6,097 nucleotides of DNA from Thiohalocapsa sp. (GTDB lineage: Bacteria > Pseudomonadota > Gammaproteobacteria > Chromatiales > Chromatiaceae). The stretch is from NCBI RefSeq assembly GCF_019695415.1, contig NZ_JAIFKJ010000597.1, positions 1 to 6,097 on the forward strand. The letters run 5' to 3'. The translations under genes were made by a program, and so were the position numbers. Positions within the stretch are counted from its first letter, which is position 1, and every line of letters starts with the position of its first letter. The notes beneath the pieces were generated by a model. That model had not been told where the DNA came from and did not search any database. It saw nothing but the letters and a program-made list of their open reading frames with translations. This document shows, in pieces, positions 1-5,813 of the stretch.

Positions 1-743
1 TTCGGGGCCTGGGGGCCGCGTCCAACCGCCCGGAGGAGGGGGCGCGGTGCGCTCCCCTGGGCGGTGTGGGTCACGCGGCCGTCGTGCTGTCTGCCGTGGA
101 CGACTGGTGCAGTACGCGTGCGCTGGAGCGCCCGCTGGGGCTCGGGGCGGACTTGGTTATCCACGCCGCCACCAAGTATCTGGACGGGCAGGGGCGGTGC
201 GGCGGCGGTGCGGTGGTGGGGGATGCCAAGCACGTCGGCGAGGACGTCTTCGGTGTCGTGCGCACGGCCGGGCCGTCCATGAGCCCCTTCAACGCTTGGC
301 TGTTCCTGAAGGGCCTGGAAACCTTGGCGCTGCGTATGCAAGCCCACTCACAGGCGGCAACGACGCTCGCCCGCTGGCTGCATGAGCATCCGGCGGTGCG
401 CCGGGTGCACTATCCCGGGCTCCCATCCCATCCGCAGCACCATCTGGTGGGGCCGTCGCGACAGCAGCGCAGCGGTGGCGGCATTGTTGCCTTCGAGGTG
501 GCCGGCGGTCGGGAGGGGGCATGGCGGGTCATCGATGGCACGCGCCTGTGCTCCATCACCGCCAACCTCGGCGACACCAAGACCACCATCACGCATCCTG
601 CCAGCACCACCCACGGCCGCCTCAGCCCCGACGCCCGCGTTGCCGCTGGCATCGAGGAAGGGCTGATTCGCGTCGCCGTTGGCTTGGAGTGCGTGGAGGA
701 TATTCAGGCTGACCTCGCGCGCGGCCTGGAACCCCTAGCCTGA
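1..743 (+). CDS. metZ: O-succinylhomoserine sulfhydrylase, C-terminal 246 residues (5' end off the window)
   Basis: This is a PLP enzyme of the Cys/Met-metabolism family that makes homocysteine from O-succinylhomoserine and sulfide in the cytoplasm (direct sulfhydrylation branch of methionine synthesis). The reading frame is open from base 3 to the TGA at 741-743; the family is usually about 390-400 residues, so roughly 150 are missing. The PLP lysine lies in HAATKYLDGQGR (Lys codon 174-176); the KYLDGQGR form is typical of MetZ rather than MetB or cystathionine gamma-lyase. Other family blocks are GPSMSPFNAW, the LKGLETLALRM helix, SITANLGDTKTTITHPAS and the C-terminal EGLIRVAVGLECVEDI. The extreme left is divergent: the usual SNP motif reads SNR (21-29) and the following helix is unusually rich in Gly/Arg/Cys, although spacing to the VDD strand (about 96-104) is normal. 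The gene converges on the symporter gene with a 12-bp gap. Confidence 0.9.
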   Translation, partial: RGLGAASNRPEEGARCAPLGGVGHAAVVLSAVDDWCSTRALERPLGLGADLVIHAATKYLDGQGRCGGGAVVGDAKHVGEDVFGVVRTAGPSMSPFNAWLFLKGLETLALRMQAHSQAATTLARWLHEHPAVRRVHYPGLPSHPQHHLVGPSRQQRSGGGIVAFEVAGGREGAWRVIDGTRLCSITANLGDTKTTITHPASTTHGRLSPDARVAAGIEEGLIRVAVGLECVEDIQADLARGLEPLA

Positions 744-755
744 CGGCTGGGACGC

Positions 756-2060
756 TCAACCCGCCCGCGCCCACTCCGGCTGCGGCGGGCCGTCTTCCAG
801 GATGCCCGTTTCCCCCTCGGACTTGGCAATGATCACGGCGCCGGCAGAGTCGCTGGTGACGTTTACCGCGGTGCGCATCATGTCCAGGACGCGGTCTACG
901 GCGAGGATCAGCCCAATGCCCTCCAGCGGCAGCCCCACTGCCGACAGGATGATGGAGATGGCCACCAGGCTCGCCGCGGGGATGCCGGCGACGCCGATGG
1001 AGGTGAGCAGTGCCAGCAGCACCACGACGAACTGGGTCGTGAGCGACATCTCGATCCCGTAGGCCTGGGCAATGAACATGACCGCAACGCACTCGTAGAG
1101 TGCGGTGCCGTCCATGTTCACGGTGGCGCCCAACGGCAGCACGAAGCTGGTGGTCTTATTGGAGACGCCGGCGTTCTTCTCGACGCATTCCATGGTGACT
1201 GGCAAGGTCGCTGAGGACGAGGCCGTGGAGAAGGCCGTCAGCAGTGCCGGGCTCACCGCTCGGTAGTGGCGGATGGGCTTCACGCCACCCAGGAAGCGCA
1301 GGAGCAGCGGCAGGGTGATAAAGAAATGGATGCCCAGCGCCGCCACCACGGTGAAGAAGAAGGCCGCCAGTGGCACGAAGGCGGCGAGCCCGGTCTCGGC
1401 GACGGTTCCCGCCACCAGTGCAAAGACGCCGATGGGGGCGAAGCGCATCACCAGATCGGTGATGCGCATCATGATCTCGAACATGCCGTTCCAGAAGTTG
1501 TACTGGGCCTCGGCGTATTGATTGGCGATGCGGGTCAGGAAGAAGCCGTACAGCAGGCTGAAGAAGATGAGCCCCAGCATCTGCCCTTCGCTCGCGGCAT
1601 GGACGATGTTCGTCGGAATCATGCGCAGAAAGATGGCCACAATGTCGTCTGCGCCCTTGTCCGCGAGGTCCGCCTCCAGTGCGGCCGTATCCTGATGCAG
1701 GCCGAAAACCTCTTCTGCGGAGCCCTCGACCACGCCCGGCTGGATGAGGTTCACCATCATGAGCCCGGCGATGATGGCGAGCGTGCTGGTCATTGCGTAA
1801 TAGCCGATTGTCTTGCCGCCGAGCCGCCCCAGGTTGTCAGATTCCCCGATGCCCGCCACGCCGACGATGATGGATGAGACGATCAGTGGCACGATCAGCA
1901 TCTTCAGCGCATTGAGGAAGAGCTGGCCGATGAAGGCCAGCGCGGCTTCGACGTTGAGGCCCAGCAGGGTACCGTCGGCGCCCACGAGCAAGCCCACGAC
2001 GATGGCAAGCCCGAGGGCGATGAGAATCTGCCAATGCAGTTTCAGCTTCATGAGGGCCAT
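756..2060 (-). CDS. Dicarboxylate/acidic amino acid:cation symporter (DAACS/SDF family)
   Basis: This 434-residue inner-membrane secondary transporter belongs to the GltP/GltT/DctA family and imports glutamate/aspartate or C4-dicarboxylates with Na+ or H+. Length and landmarks match the family: hydrophobic N-terminal helices, the serine-rich HP1 hairpin (ASSSATLPVT, residues 280-289), the unwound TM7 motif NMDGT (315-319), HP2 with VAGIPAASL, and TM8 with D389, D393, R396, T397, N400 and D404. R396 corresponds to the arginine that binds the substrate side-chain carboxylate in GltPh (R397), which favours an acidic substrate; glutamate versus succinate/malate cannot be decided. The ATG at 2058-2060 is preferred because GGAG lies 7 bases upstream; the in-frame ATG three codons later has no such site. 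The gene is transcribed alone, head-to-head with the 2320 gene and tail-to-tail with metZ. Confidence 0.93.
   Translation of the reverse strand: MALMKLKLHWQILIALGLAIVVGLLVGADGTLLGLNVEAALAFIGQLFLNALKMLIVPLIVSSIIVGVAGIGESDNLGRLGGKTIGYYAMTSTLAIIAGLMMVNLIQPGVVEGSAEEVFGLHQDTAALEADLADKGADDIVAIFLRMIPTNIVHAASEGQMLGLIFFSLLYGFFLTRIANQYAEAQYNFWNGMFEIMMRITDLVMRFAPIGVFALVAGTVAETGLAAFVPLAAFFFTVVAALGIHFFITLPLLLRFLGGVKPIRHYRAVSPALLTAFSTASSSATLPVTMECVEKNAGVSNKTTSFVLPLGATVNMDGTALYECVAVMFIAQAYGIEMSLTTQFVVVLLALLTSIGVAGIPAASLVAISIILSAVGLPLEGIGLILAVDRVLDMMRTAVNVTSDSAGAVIIAKSEGETGILEDGPPQPEWARAG
760..789 (+). terminator. GC-rich hairpin 17 bases after metZ, candidate terminator
   Basis: Arms 760-765 (CCCGCC) and 784-789 (GGCGGG) pair perfectly. 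The stem continues with 767-768/782-783 and 769-771/778-780, giving 11 pairs with single bulges at C766 and T781 and a six-base loop at 772-777. The following bases (GCCGTCTTCC) are pyrimidine-rich but have no real U-run, so an intrinsic terminator is only possible. The hairpin is inside the last codons of the oppositely oriented symporter gene, which fits the absence of space between the two stop codons. Confidence 0.4.
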
Positions 2061-2319
2061 GCGGCAGCTCCGATAAAGGGCAACGTCGCACGCAAGCAGC
2101 GCGACTACGATTAAGCGAAAGACTCGCAGATTACCGGAAGGATCGCAGCGGCGGAACGGCGGTAGCGCTCACGCGAGCTTCCGCCACCGGTTTGGGCCGT
2201 CGTTGCTTCACGCGCAGAGGAGGCTCGTGCTACACTTCTCAGCTTGAGTCGGCCATCCTCATTGTGCCTGGTCCGCATCGCCACGGTCCCTGTGCAGTGA
2301 ATGACGGCGAGCTGGTGCC
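2061..2319. other. Divergent intergenic region between the symporter gene and the 111-codon gene
   Basis: These 259 bases hold the control signals of two head-to-head genes and no credible gene. An imperfect inverted repeat at 2158-2185 has outer arms GGCGG/CCGCC and inner arms GCTC/GAGC around an ACGC loop. It lies between the two genes, ending about 22 bases before the -35 box of the rightward promoter, and could be an operator or nothing. For the leftward symporter gene only weak promoter matches were found, for example TTCCGC-17-TAATCT on the - strand, and I would not rely on them. Confidence 0.4.
2208..2236 (+). promoter_or_regulatory. Predicted extended -10 promoter for the 111-codon gene
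   Basis: The -35 box TTCACG (2208-2213, 4 of 6 to consensus) and -10 box TACACT (2231-2236, 4 of 6) are separated by 17 bases. The -10 is preceded by TGC, giving the extended -10 TGnTAnnnT pattern. Transcription would begin near 2243 and leave a leader of about 77 bases before the ATG at 2320. Confidence 0.5.
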
Positions 2320-2655
2320 ATGCAATTTCGTGTCTTCTACTTGATCAATCGCTCCGGCGAGTGCGTGTCCTCAACCAGCGCCGTTGCGATGACCCCAAAG
2401 GCCATTTGCGAGCAGATGCTCGACCGTCTCCAGTCCGAGGACGATTACCTTGGCATTCTGGATGCCGCGGACACCACGCTCCAAGTCCTTCCTGAGCCAG
2501 ACCAAAATCGCTATTACGTCGAGGTTCCCATCGACGCGGCAAAGGCCTCCTACGGGCGCTACGTGACCCGAGCCGAGCTGGAAGAGCTGGTGCGGAGCCT
2601 GCCGCCAACCTTCGATGAGCGCACCATTCCCGGCCTGACCTACCGGCCCTGGTGA
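2320..2655 (+). CDS. Hypothetical protein, 111 residues, probably soluble
   Basis: I do not recognise this family. The ATG has GCGAG eight bases upstream, and a good extended -10 promoter lies about 85 bases upstream, so it looks like a genuine single-gene transcript. The product is acidic (roughly 18 Asp/Glu against 11 Lys/Arg), with no signal peptide or membrane segment. A strand-like N-terminus (MQFRVFYLINRSG) is followed by a helical stretch (about 25-42, including ICEQMLDRLQ), a second strand-like part with NRYYVEVPID, a charged helix (RAELEELVRSL) and a proline-rich end (PGLTYRPW). Cysteines are at residues 15 and 30. Codon use is like that of its neighbours and dense antisense frames do not disturb it. 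It converges on lpxD, 142 bases downstream, and its context gives no functional clue. Confidence 0.72.
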   Translation: MQFRVFYLINRSGECVSSTSAVAMTPKAICEQMLDRLQSEDDYLGILDAADTTLQVLPEPDQNRYYVEVPIDAAKASYGRYVTRAELEELVRSLPPTFDERTIPGLTYRPW

Positions 2656-2797
2656 GCCGATTCCGCCGGGCCGGTCGGCCGCCCGCCGTCTGATCACAGA
2701 GCGCTGGTCTGGAGCGCCGGACACATCCACCAGCCGGGCCACAGGCGCCGACGTGTCGCCTATCGGCGGAGCCCTGCTGAGTGCTCCGCATGGCATG
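2656..2797. other. Convergent intergenic region with GC-rich inverted repeats
   Basis: This lies between the stop codons of the 111-codon gene and lpxD. Small perfect inverted repeats are visible: GGCC-GGTC-GGCC (2669-2680), GCGCT-7-AGCGC (2701-2717) and CGCCGA-11-TCGGCG (2746-2768). They may help end the two converging transcripts, but none is followed by a T-run on either strand, so no intrinsic terminator can be claimed. Confidence 0.3.
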
Positions 2798-3856
2798 TCA
2801 ATCTGTATCGCCGACCGCGAGTCGCTGACGCAGCTCGGCGAGCTCCCGTTCCTGACGTTTCACGCGGCGCAGCAGGTCCGGCAACTGTGCCAGGGCGCCG
2901 AGCTCGCGCAGGGTCTGCTTCATGTCCCGGGCCGGGGTGCCGAAGACCGTCGCGCCGGCGGGCACGTCCTTGGTCACACCCGACTGGCCGCCGATGCGCG
3001 CGCCGGCGCCCACCGTCACATGATCCGACACGGCCACCTGGCCGGCGACGACGACGCCGGTGCCGAGCCGGCTGCTGCCGGCGATACCCGACTGGCTGAC
3101 CATGATCACATGCTCGCCGATGTCATCGTTATGGGCGATCTGCACCAGGTTGTCGACCTTGGTGCCGCGTCGCACTCGGGTCTCGCCGAGGGTGGCCCGG
3201 TCCACGCAGCTGTTGCAGCCGATGTCCACGTCGTCCTCTATCACGACATGTCCCACCTGCGGGATCTTGCGGTGGCATTCGCCATCCCAGGCGAAGCCGA
3301 AGCCGTCGCTGCCGATGACCGCACCAGCCCGCAGTACGCAGCGCCGGCCGATGCGGCTGCCATGCATGACGGTGACGTTCGGCTCGATGACACAGTCGTC
3401 CCCGATCTGCACGTCGGCGCCGATCTGCACACCCCCGGCGATAAGGCAACGTGCGCCGATGACTGTACCGGCACCGATGACAGCACCGGGCCCGATGCTC
3501 ACGTCCTCGCCTAGCGCCGCCGAGGCGTCCACGTGCGCACCGGGGTCGATCCCGGTTGCGGGCCGGGGCGGCAGGAACAGCGCCGCAATCGCGAAGAAGG
3601 CCCGCCGCGGCGACGCACAGCGCACCAGCACCTTGTCTGCCAGGTCCGGAAATTCAGCCGGCACCACGACGACCCGTGCGGCGCTCTCGGCGACGGCCTC
3701 CGCCTGTGCCGCGCGCTCGGCGAAGCAGAGGTCCGTCTCGCTCGCGTCGGCAAGGTCCGCGACACCGGATAAGGGCACTGGCAGGGCGGAGGGAAGCATG
3801 GCAGTGGGGTCTGCCGCTGTGAGGACCGCCGATAGGCGGTGCAGATCCAGCCTCAT
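2798..3856 (-). CDS. lpxD: UDP-3-O-acylglucosamine N-acyltransferase (lipid A synthesis)
   Basis: LpxD transfers a hydroxyacyl chain from acyl carrier protein to the 2-amino group of UDP-3-O-acylglucosamine, the third step of lipid A synthesis, in the cytoplasm as a trimer. The ATG at 3854-3856 is chosen because GGAG sits 7 bases upstream and the product then begins MRLDLHRL with 352 residues, near the 341 of E. coli; an in-frame ATG at 3910 would add 18 unlikely residues. The N-terminal uridine-binding domain covers about 1-100, the left-handed beta-helix of hexapeptide repeats about 103-305, and a C-terminal helical tail (RRVKRQERELAELRQRL) follows. GSDGFGFA and KIPQVG match the family. H242 in QIAHND and H279 in SDHVTV align in spacing with E. 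coli H239 (catalytic) and H276. After the catalytic loop it reads MVSQSGIAGS, unlike the enterobacterial form. It stands alone, away from any bamA, fabZ, lpxA or lpxB. Confidence 0.94.
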   Translation of the reverse strand: MRLDLHRLSAVLTAADPTAMLPSALPVPLSGVADLADASETDLCFAERAAQAEAVAESAARVVVVPAEFPDLADKVLVRCASPRRAFFAIAALFLPPRPATGIDPGAHVDASAALGEDVSIGPGAVIGAGTVIGARCLIAGGVQIGADVQIGDDCVIEPNVTVMHGSRIGRRCVLRAGAVIGSDGFGFAWDGECHRKIPQVGHVVIEDDVDIGCNSCVDRATLGETRVRRGTKVDNLVQIAHNDDIGEHVIMVSQSGIAGSSRLGTGVVVAGQVAVSDHVTVGAGARIGGQSGVTKDVPAGATVFGTPARDMKQTLRELGALAQLPDLLRRVKRQERELAELRQRLAVGDTD

Positions 3857-3982
3857 GTGGAGTCTCCAGTGGTGTGATCTCGAGCTCATGCTCGGGCGGT
3901 TGCGCAGCATCGCATAAGCCGGCGGCTAGGGGGATAGAATGGTGGGCTGTTACATCGGGTATCACCGCAGGAGAAGAACCGG
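3857..3982. other. Divergent intergenic region between lpxD and gpmI
   Basis: These 126 bases separate head-to-head lpxD and gpmI. A perfect inverted repeat CGAGC-TCAT-GCTCG (3881-3894) lies about 25 bases upstream of the lpxD start, in its probable leader, and may form a small hairpin. No convincing leftward promoter for lpxD is visible. Confidence 0.35.
3912..3940 (+). promoter_or_regulatory. Possible -10-driven promoter for gpmI
   Basis: TAGAAT at 3935-3940 matches five of six bases of the sigma70 -10 consensus and sits 42 bases before the gpmI start. The hexamer at 17-base spacing (GCATAA, 3912-3917) is a poor -35 box, so the promoter is weak, needs an activator, or is misjudged. Confidence 0.35.
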
Positions 3983-5665
3983 ATGATCACGTCGCTGGCA
4001 CCTTGGCACCCTACTTATGCGCCACCGTCGGGCCCCGTGGTGCTGGTGATCATGGACGGCATCGGCTTGGCCCCGCCCAACGACGGCAATGCTGTCTCCC
4101 AGGCGGATATTCCGGCACTGCGGGGGATGTGGCACGACCATGCCTCGTTGCAGCTTGCCGCCCATGGCACGGCCGTCGGCCTGCCCACCGACAAGGACAT
4201 GGGCAACTCAGAAGTGGGGCATACCATCATGGGCGCAGGGCGGGTGCTGCCGCAGGGGGCTTCGCTGGTGCAGCGGGCCATCGAGGACGGCGCGTTGTTC
4301 AGCGGTGAGACCTGGCAGCAGGTGATCGCCCAGTGCACCGGCGCAGAGGCGGGCACGCTGTGCCGCAGCGGTCTGTCGCCCGCGGTGCATTCCGCCCCCT
4401 GCTCGGCTTTCCGCGGGGGCCGCGTGGGGCAGGCGGGGGCAGCTGGCTGTGCGTGGGGGCGGGTACAGCGCCTCCGGGACGGGCGTGAGGTGGAGCCGGA
4501 GTCGGCGTTGCTTTCCCTGGACAAGCTAGAGGCCTTGCTGGCCGAGATCGCCTCGCGGCCGGACCGCGACTACCGCATCGCCTCCGGCGGTGGGCGCATG
4601 CGCACCACCATGGACCGCTATTGGGAGCGGCCCGACGTCGTTGAGGCGGGTTGGAAGGCTCACGTGCTGGGCGAAGGCCCCAAGGTATCCAGTGCACGGG
4701 AGGCCGTGGAGTGGGCCTATGCGGACCAAGTGTCCTCGGATCAGCAGATTCCGCCCTTCGTGGTCGTTGACGATGCGGGCGAGCCCCTGGGCACTATCGA
4801 GGACGGTGACGCGGTGCTGTTGTTCAATTTCCGCGGCGACCGGGCCATCGAGCTGTCGTCTGCCTTCGAGCACGAGGATTTCGATTTTTTCGACCGCCGT
4901 CGCCGGCCCGACGTGCTGTTCGTCGGCATGCTCCAGTATGACGGCGACCTGATGCTGCCGAGGCATTGTCTCCTGGTGCCGCCGACCATCGAGAATACGG
5001 TCATCGAGCTCCTGAGCGCGGCCGGGGTTCCGAGCTTCCACGTCGCCGAAAGCTCGAAGTTTGGCCATGTGACGTACTACCTCTTCGGGATGCGCTCCAA
5101 GCCATTCCCCCTCGCCACTGTCAAAGAGGTGAGCTCCGGCGGGCTCGATCCGGCCGCCCATCCGGAGATGAAGGCTGCCGAGGTAGCGGACGCGGTGATC
5201 GACGCGGCACGTTCCGGCGAGTACCGGCTCATCGTGGTCAACTTCGCCAACGGCGACATGGTGGGTCACACGGGCAGCCTGCCGGCAGCGGTGCAGGCAG
5301 TGGAGGCGGTGGACGCCGCCGTGGCGCGAATTCGACAGGCAGTGGAGGAGACCGCCGGGGTGCTCGTGATCACGGCCGATCACGGAAACGCCGAGGAGAT
5401 GTTGCAATGGAGCTCCAAGACCTGTGCGTTCAAGCGCGACGCTAAAGGTAGGCTGATCGCAAAGACCAGCCACACCCTGAACCTGGTCCCCTTCGTGATC
5501 GTCGATGGACGTCATCCGCCAGGCTATGCATTGCGACGCGACCTTGCTCGCCCGGGCCTTGCCAACATTGCCTCGACGGTGTTGAATCTGCTCGGTTATG
5601 CGGCACCGCCAGAATACTCGCCATCACTCATTCGACCGGCACCGGAACAGACTGAGCATGCGTGA
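3983..5665 (+). CDS. gpmI: 2,3-bisphosphoglycerate-independent phosphoglycerate mutase, plant-like long form
   Basis: iPGM interconverts 3- and 2-phosphoglycerate in glycolysis/gluconeogenesis and is a Mn2+-dependent alkaline-phosphatase-fold enzyme of the cytoplasm. AGGAG at 3969-3973 supports the ATG at 3983; the 560 residues fit the long subtype. Visible residues include metal Asp D25 (VIMDGIG), the phosphorylated serine S76 (MGNSEVGH), R284/R287 (FNFRGDR), K359 (SKFGHVTYY), D425/H429 (NGDMVGHT), D466/H467 (TADHGNAE) and H497 (TSHTL). ASGGGRMRTTMDRY and GMLQYDG are characteristic of the plant-like branch. The odd part is residues 127-165 (4361-4477): the conserved block that normally reads about GLLSDGGVHSH is reduced to VHS with wrong flanks, followed by Gly/Ala/Arg-rich sequence up to DGRE. 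Total spacing GTL to DGR is still 42 residues, as in plant iPGM recalled from memory. The substrate-binding loop may be wrong in this sequence or the enzyme impaired. Confidence 0.92.
   Translation: MITSLAPWHPTYAPPSGPVVLVIMDGIGLAPPNDGNAVSQADIPALRGMWHDHASLQLAAHGTAVGLPTDKDMGNSEVGHTIMGAGRVLPQGASLVQRAIEDGALFSGETWQQVIAQCTGAEAGTLCRSGLSPAVHSAPCSAFRGGRVGQAGAAGCAWGRVQRLRDGREVEPESALLSLDKLEALLAEIASRPDRDYRIASGGGRMRTTMDRYWERPDVVEAGWKAHVLGEGPKVSSAREAVEWAYADQVSSDQQIPPFVVVDDAGEPLGTIEDGDAVLLFNFRGDRAIELSSAFEHEDFDFFDRRRRPDVLFVGMLQYDGDLMLPRHCLLVPPTIENTVIELLSAAGVPSFHVAESSKFGHVTYYLFGMRSKPFPLATVKEVSSGGLDPAAHPEMKAAEVADAVIDAARSGEYRLIVVNFANGDMVGHTGSLPAAVQAVEAVDAAVARIRQAVEETAGVLVITADHGNAEEMLQWSSKTCAFKRDAKGRLIAKTSHTLNLVPFVIVDGRHPPGYALRRDLARPGLANIASTVLNLLGYAAPPEYSPSLIRPAPEQTEHA
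4361..4477 (+). other. Locally scrambled segment inside gpmI, probable compensated frameshifts
   Basis: In the gpmI frame this stretch encodes unfamily-like, G-rich sequence (for example AFRGGRVGQAGAAGCAWGR), although everything before and after fits iPGM well. In another frame, 4399-4461 reads LLGF..PRGPRGAGGGSWLCVGA, which resembles the expected helix and strand (L-ARAA-AG-RLCVHA-like). This suggests a loss of bases before 4399 and a gain before 4478 that restores the frame at DGRE. Sequencing or assembly error in a GC-rich tract is as likely as real mutation. Confidence 0.5.
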
Positions 5666-5673
5666 TTCGCACT

Positions 5674-5709
5674 CGCAATAAATGCCGACGTCTCCGCAAT
5701 GAATGTCGA
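5674..5709 (+). repeat. Two 15-bp direct repeats, 21 bp apart, upstream of sbtB
   Basis: CGCAATAAATGCCGA (5674-5688) and CGCAATGAATGTCGA (5695-5709) match at 13 of 15 positions, and both differences are transitions. Start-to-start distance is 21 bp, two helical turns, so both copies present the same DNA face. They begin nine bases after the gpmI stop codon and end 11 bases before the predicted -35 box, the position expected of tandem activator sites. The second copy also forms CAAT-8-ATTG (5697-5712). The regulator is unknown. Confidence 0.5.
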
Positions 5710-5720
5710 TTGTCCTGTAC

Positions 5721-5749
5721 TTGACGCTGGCAGCCCAGGCGGCTAGCTT
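5721..5749 (+). promoter_or_regulatory. Predicted sigma70-like promoter for sbtB
   Basis: TTGACG (5721-5726) matches five of six -35 bases. At the ideal 17-base spacing TAGCTT (5744-5749) keeps only the key T, A and final T of the -10 box. A strong -35 and weak -10 with direct repeats just upstream suggests an activator-dependent promoter. The start site would be near 5756, giving a leader of about 58 bases that contains a small inverted repeat, GCCG-6-CGGC (5766-5779). Confidence 0.45.
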
Positions 5750-5813
5750 TTACAAGATGGCGCACGCCGCTCATTCGGCAGGCGCAGGGTAAACGCAGCA
5801 TGAGGCAATCGTC

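Noticed and set aside
622..1092. Open frame of 156 codons on the - strand spanning the metZ/symporter junction
   Set aside because: It overlaps two real genes in another frame and its Arg/His/Gly-rich product has no family features.
1266..1877. Open frame of 203 codons on the + strand, rich in His/Gln/Glu
   Set aside because: It is antisense to the symporter membrane helices; its odd composition is what complementary hydrophobic codons give.
2753..3514. Open frame of 253 codons on the + strand, His/Asp/Ala-rich
   Set aside because: It mirrors the hexapeptide repeats of lpxD on the opposite strand; its apparent repetitiveness comes from those repeats.
3060..3560. Repeated short units in lpxD, considered as a DNA repeat array
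   Set aside because: The periodicity is the 18-base protein hexapeptide repeat of the beta-helix, with divergent codons, not a nucleotide repeat or CRISPR array.
3857..3910. Longer lpxD start adding 18 residues (ATG at 3910)
   Set aside because: The added residues (MLRNRPSMSSRSHH...) are not family-like, and the ATG at 3856 has a well-placed GGAG.
3060..3917. Long open frame of 285 codons on the + strand
   Set aside because: It is antisense to lpxD, rich in Ser/Arg/Pro/Thr low-complexity sequence, and has no family resemblance; it results from high GC third positions.
4526..5515. Open frame of 329 codons on the - strand
   Set aside because: It is fully antisense to the well-supported second half of gpmI and has no recognisable domain.
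5666..5720. Terminator after gpmI
   Set aside because: No stem followed by a T-run could be found; read-through into sbtB remains possible.
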